Below, piece after piece: positions 62,894 through 64,000 of a stretch of 64,000 bases of DNA. The notes under the pieces were generated by a model. That model did not search any database, was not told the origin of the DNA, and saw only the letters and a list, made by a program, of their open reading frames with translations. Origin of the DNA: an uncultured Verrucomicrobia subdivision 3 bacterium (GTDB lineage Bacteria; Verrucomicrobiota; Verrucomicrobiia; Limisphaerales; DASXHY01); the NCBI GenBank assembly GCA_937890005.1, contig CALBZA010000014.1:15034-79033 (forward strand), given 5' to 3'. Numbering within the stretch: position 1 is the first letter of the stretch; every line of letters starts with the position of its first letter. The translations under genes and the position numbers were made by a program.

Positions 62894-63097
62894 CGTCTAT
62901 TTATTTTCATTTGGCGTTTCAGCTTCGCGATGATTGCACTTCGCTCGCGATCCTTCGACAGCATCTTCACAAATCGTCGAGCCACCTGCACATCCGCTGG
63001 ATATCTCACTCGATCCCGTCCTTGAAGACCAAAACGTGTAGCGCAATTGTCCCGGTTGCGGGTTCCGGCACCGTCCCGGTGCGTGGTTCCAAACTGG
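62894..63097. repeat. MITE-like repeat element, copy 2 (downstream of the GH2 gene, truncated)
   Basis: It starts with CGTCTATTTATTTTCATTTG G and matches copy 1 up to AAACTGG at 63097, with one single-base length difference. After that point the two copies differ completely, so this copy has lost its right half. It sits in the same orientation as copy 1 at an offset of 3310-3311 bp. Confidence 0.7.
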
Positions 63098-63487
63098 GGT
63101 CCCGTTCATGGGACAGCCGCCTTCAACTTGAATGGATAGCATCAGGGTGAACTGCTGTGTGTTTCTGGACCGTCTCACGGTCCCGCCCTGCGGGAATCGC
63201 GAGACTGGAAAGCGGGTTGGGGTAATGGCCTTTTACCAGGTCAGAACTCAGACCGCTCGATTGAGTCCGAATAGGTGTTTAGCCGGACGCTAATGGTCCG
63301 AGCTGCCGAAAAGACCACGTTTCGCGGAGCGAACAATCCCGCTTGGGGCAACCATCTGGTGGCGGGCTTGGGAAGCCACAATTAAGTCGGAGTTCCCGGT
63401 TCGAGGACGATTGATGGAAAAGAAAACTTTTCCGTTCCACACTCATTTTGCCTATTGACCTTCCGGGCTTAATAGGGGTTCGGGGAT
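63098..63487. other. Unexplained 390-bp stretch rich in short hairpins
   Basis: No coding frame is supported. Several short complementary pairs are visible: ACTCAGACC ... TGAGT (about 63246-63267), GGAC-GCTAATG-GTCC (about 63285-63299) and GGTCCCGCCCTGCGGG (about 63178-63193). The stretch follows the truncated repeat and precedes the last gene. It could be repeat debris or a structured RNA; I cannot match it to a known family. The gap from the GH2 stop to the repeat (62689-62893) also lacks a gene. Confidence 0.35.
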
Positions 63488-63865
63488 TCATGACGTGGCA
63501 AAAACACCCTCATCGAGCATCCTCCTCAAGTAAGAGCGCACCTGTTCAAACCGCCTGTCCCCAATGCCAAAGCTCACATCAATCTCCAAATCTCGATCCA
63601 GCTTTATCAAAGCCCGCTCACGTGTCAACGTGACCAACACAATCTCCGCTCCGCCATCGTAATCACTCCCGTCGTGCCATTCTATCGTGGCCGCTCCCGG
63701 GAACTCGAAGTTTCGGCTGATGAGCACATAAGGCGTGTCCCGCTCGTCCTCATCCCTGCTCACGGGCATGGTATCGAAGCTCACCTGCAAAATCTCTCCG
63801 CCAATCGCACTGGAGCACCTCACGGACGACGCTTTAAACGCAAGTGTCACGCTTTCCCCGAACAA
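63488..63865 (-). CDS. Hypothetical small acidic protein
   Basis: This is an open frame of 125 codons with protein-like sequence (TPYVLISRNFEFPGAATIEW, GGAEIVLVTLTRERALIKLD, FGIGDRRFEQVRSYLRRML). It is acidic, soluble and without a signal peptide. The family is not recognised; an immunity-type or housekeeping role cannot be told from sequence. The start is unsure: TTG at 63865, GTG codons nearby, or the first ATG at 63769, which would leave 93 residues and lose the first beta-strand. The last 135 bp of the window beyond it contain no gene I can support. Confidence 0.55.
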   Translation of the reverse strand: MFGESVTLAFKASSVRCSSAIGGEILQVSFDTMPVSRDEDERDTPYVLISRNFEFPGAATIEWHDGSDYDGGAEIVLVTLTRERALIKLDRDLEIDVSFGIGDRRFEQVRSYLRRMLDEGVFATS

Positions 63866-64000
63866 TTCAGCTCACCGATGGCGCCCCCCCGAAACCGTTG
63901 GAATTGGCGGAGGCGTGGCGGGGCCGCCATTCGGTGCAGCGCATGGTTGAACGAAGCCGCTGCGCGGCGATGGGGATTTGATGCCTCGTTCATGGTTTGA

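Noticed and set aside
1..64000. CRISPR array
   Set aside because: No regularly spaced direct repeats of 20-40 bp were seen; the dispersed repeats are unequal in spacing and partly inverted.

Overview
The window looks like a chromosomal piece of a heterotrophic, polysaccharide-degrading Verrucomicrobiota bacterium, probably near the Pedosphaera/Limisphaera group. The phylum is inferred from the style of the exported proteins: LamG plus Ig-like plus autotransporter-associated beta-strand repeats, a PEP-CTERM protein, pseudopilin-like proteins with a long hydrophobic prepilin stretch, huge delta-60/Ig proteins, and intergenic repeats that translate as YRRQRRERR. Shine-Dalgarno sequences are mostly weak or absent. 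I found no rRNA, tRNA, CRISPR array, phage or intact transposase gene.

Layout. 1-2093 (minus): a NarL-type response regulator (cut by the window edge) and its histidine kinase, which has an extracytoplasmic domain resembling a sugar-binding jelly roll. A palindromic GGGGGATG site lies between the kinase and a divergent block. 2272-14081 (plus): LamG/Ig/beta-strand-repeat adhesin, PEP-CTERM protein, pseudopilin-like protein, GH106-like alpha-L-rhamnosidase and a LamG/Ca-repeat/BNR_4 protein of the kind found in ulvan lyases. 14302-21248: TonB-dependent receptor, YfiR-type periplasmic protein, CHASE8-like histidine kinase and REC-HK-REC hybrid kinase, with the last three genes overlapping. 21275-24043 (minus): Rcp1-type regulator and squalene-hopene cyclase. 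24270-25604: DCC oxidoreductase and PRC-barrel protein. 25693-35513: a nine-gene chemosensory operon (Rcp1-type RR, CheA, CheW, soluble MCP, CheR, CheB, CheY, CheC, PAS-GAF kinase) with no flagellar or pilus motor gene beside it. 35703-43115: housekeeping genes lepA, lepB, glgA, serS and leuD, with a small pseudopilin between serS and leuD. 43125-51694: GH20-like hexosaminidase, NAD(P)HX repair enzyme, tagaturonate epimerase (uxaE), Tat-exported Gfo/Idh oxidoreductase and a tandem GH43 protein. 52074-64000: lipoproteins, an 1861-residue delta-60/Ig protein, a zinc-ribbon membrane protein, a GH2 beta-galactosidase-like enzyme flanked by copies of a MITE-like repeat, and an unknown small gene.

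How the genes work together. The carbohydrate genes (rhamnosidase, BNR_4 protein, GH43, GH2, GH20, Gfo/Idh enzyme, tagaturonate epimerase) point to use of rhamnose-, arabinose- and uronate-rich polymers such as pectin or ulvan. Three large sensory systems sit among them: a putative sugar-sensing two-component pair, a TonB receptor/YfiR relay and a cytoplasmic chemosensory array. The strongest candidates for under-described biology are the TonB receptor-YfiR-double kinase relay, the soluble chemoreceptor array without a local motor, the kinase with a carbohydrate-binding-like sensor next to its likely operator, and the repeat element that brackets the GH2 gene.
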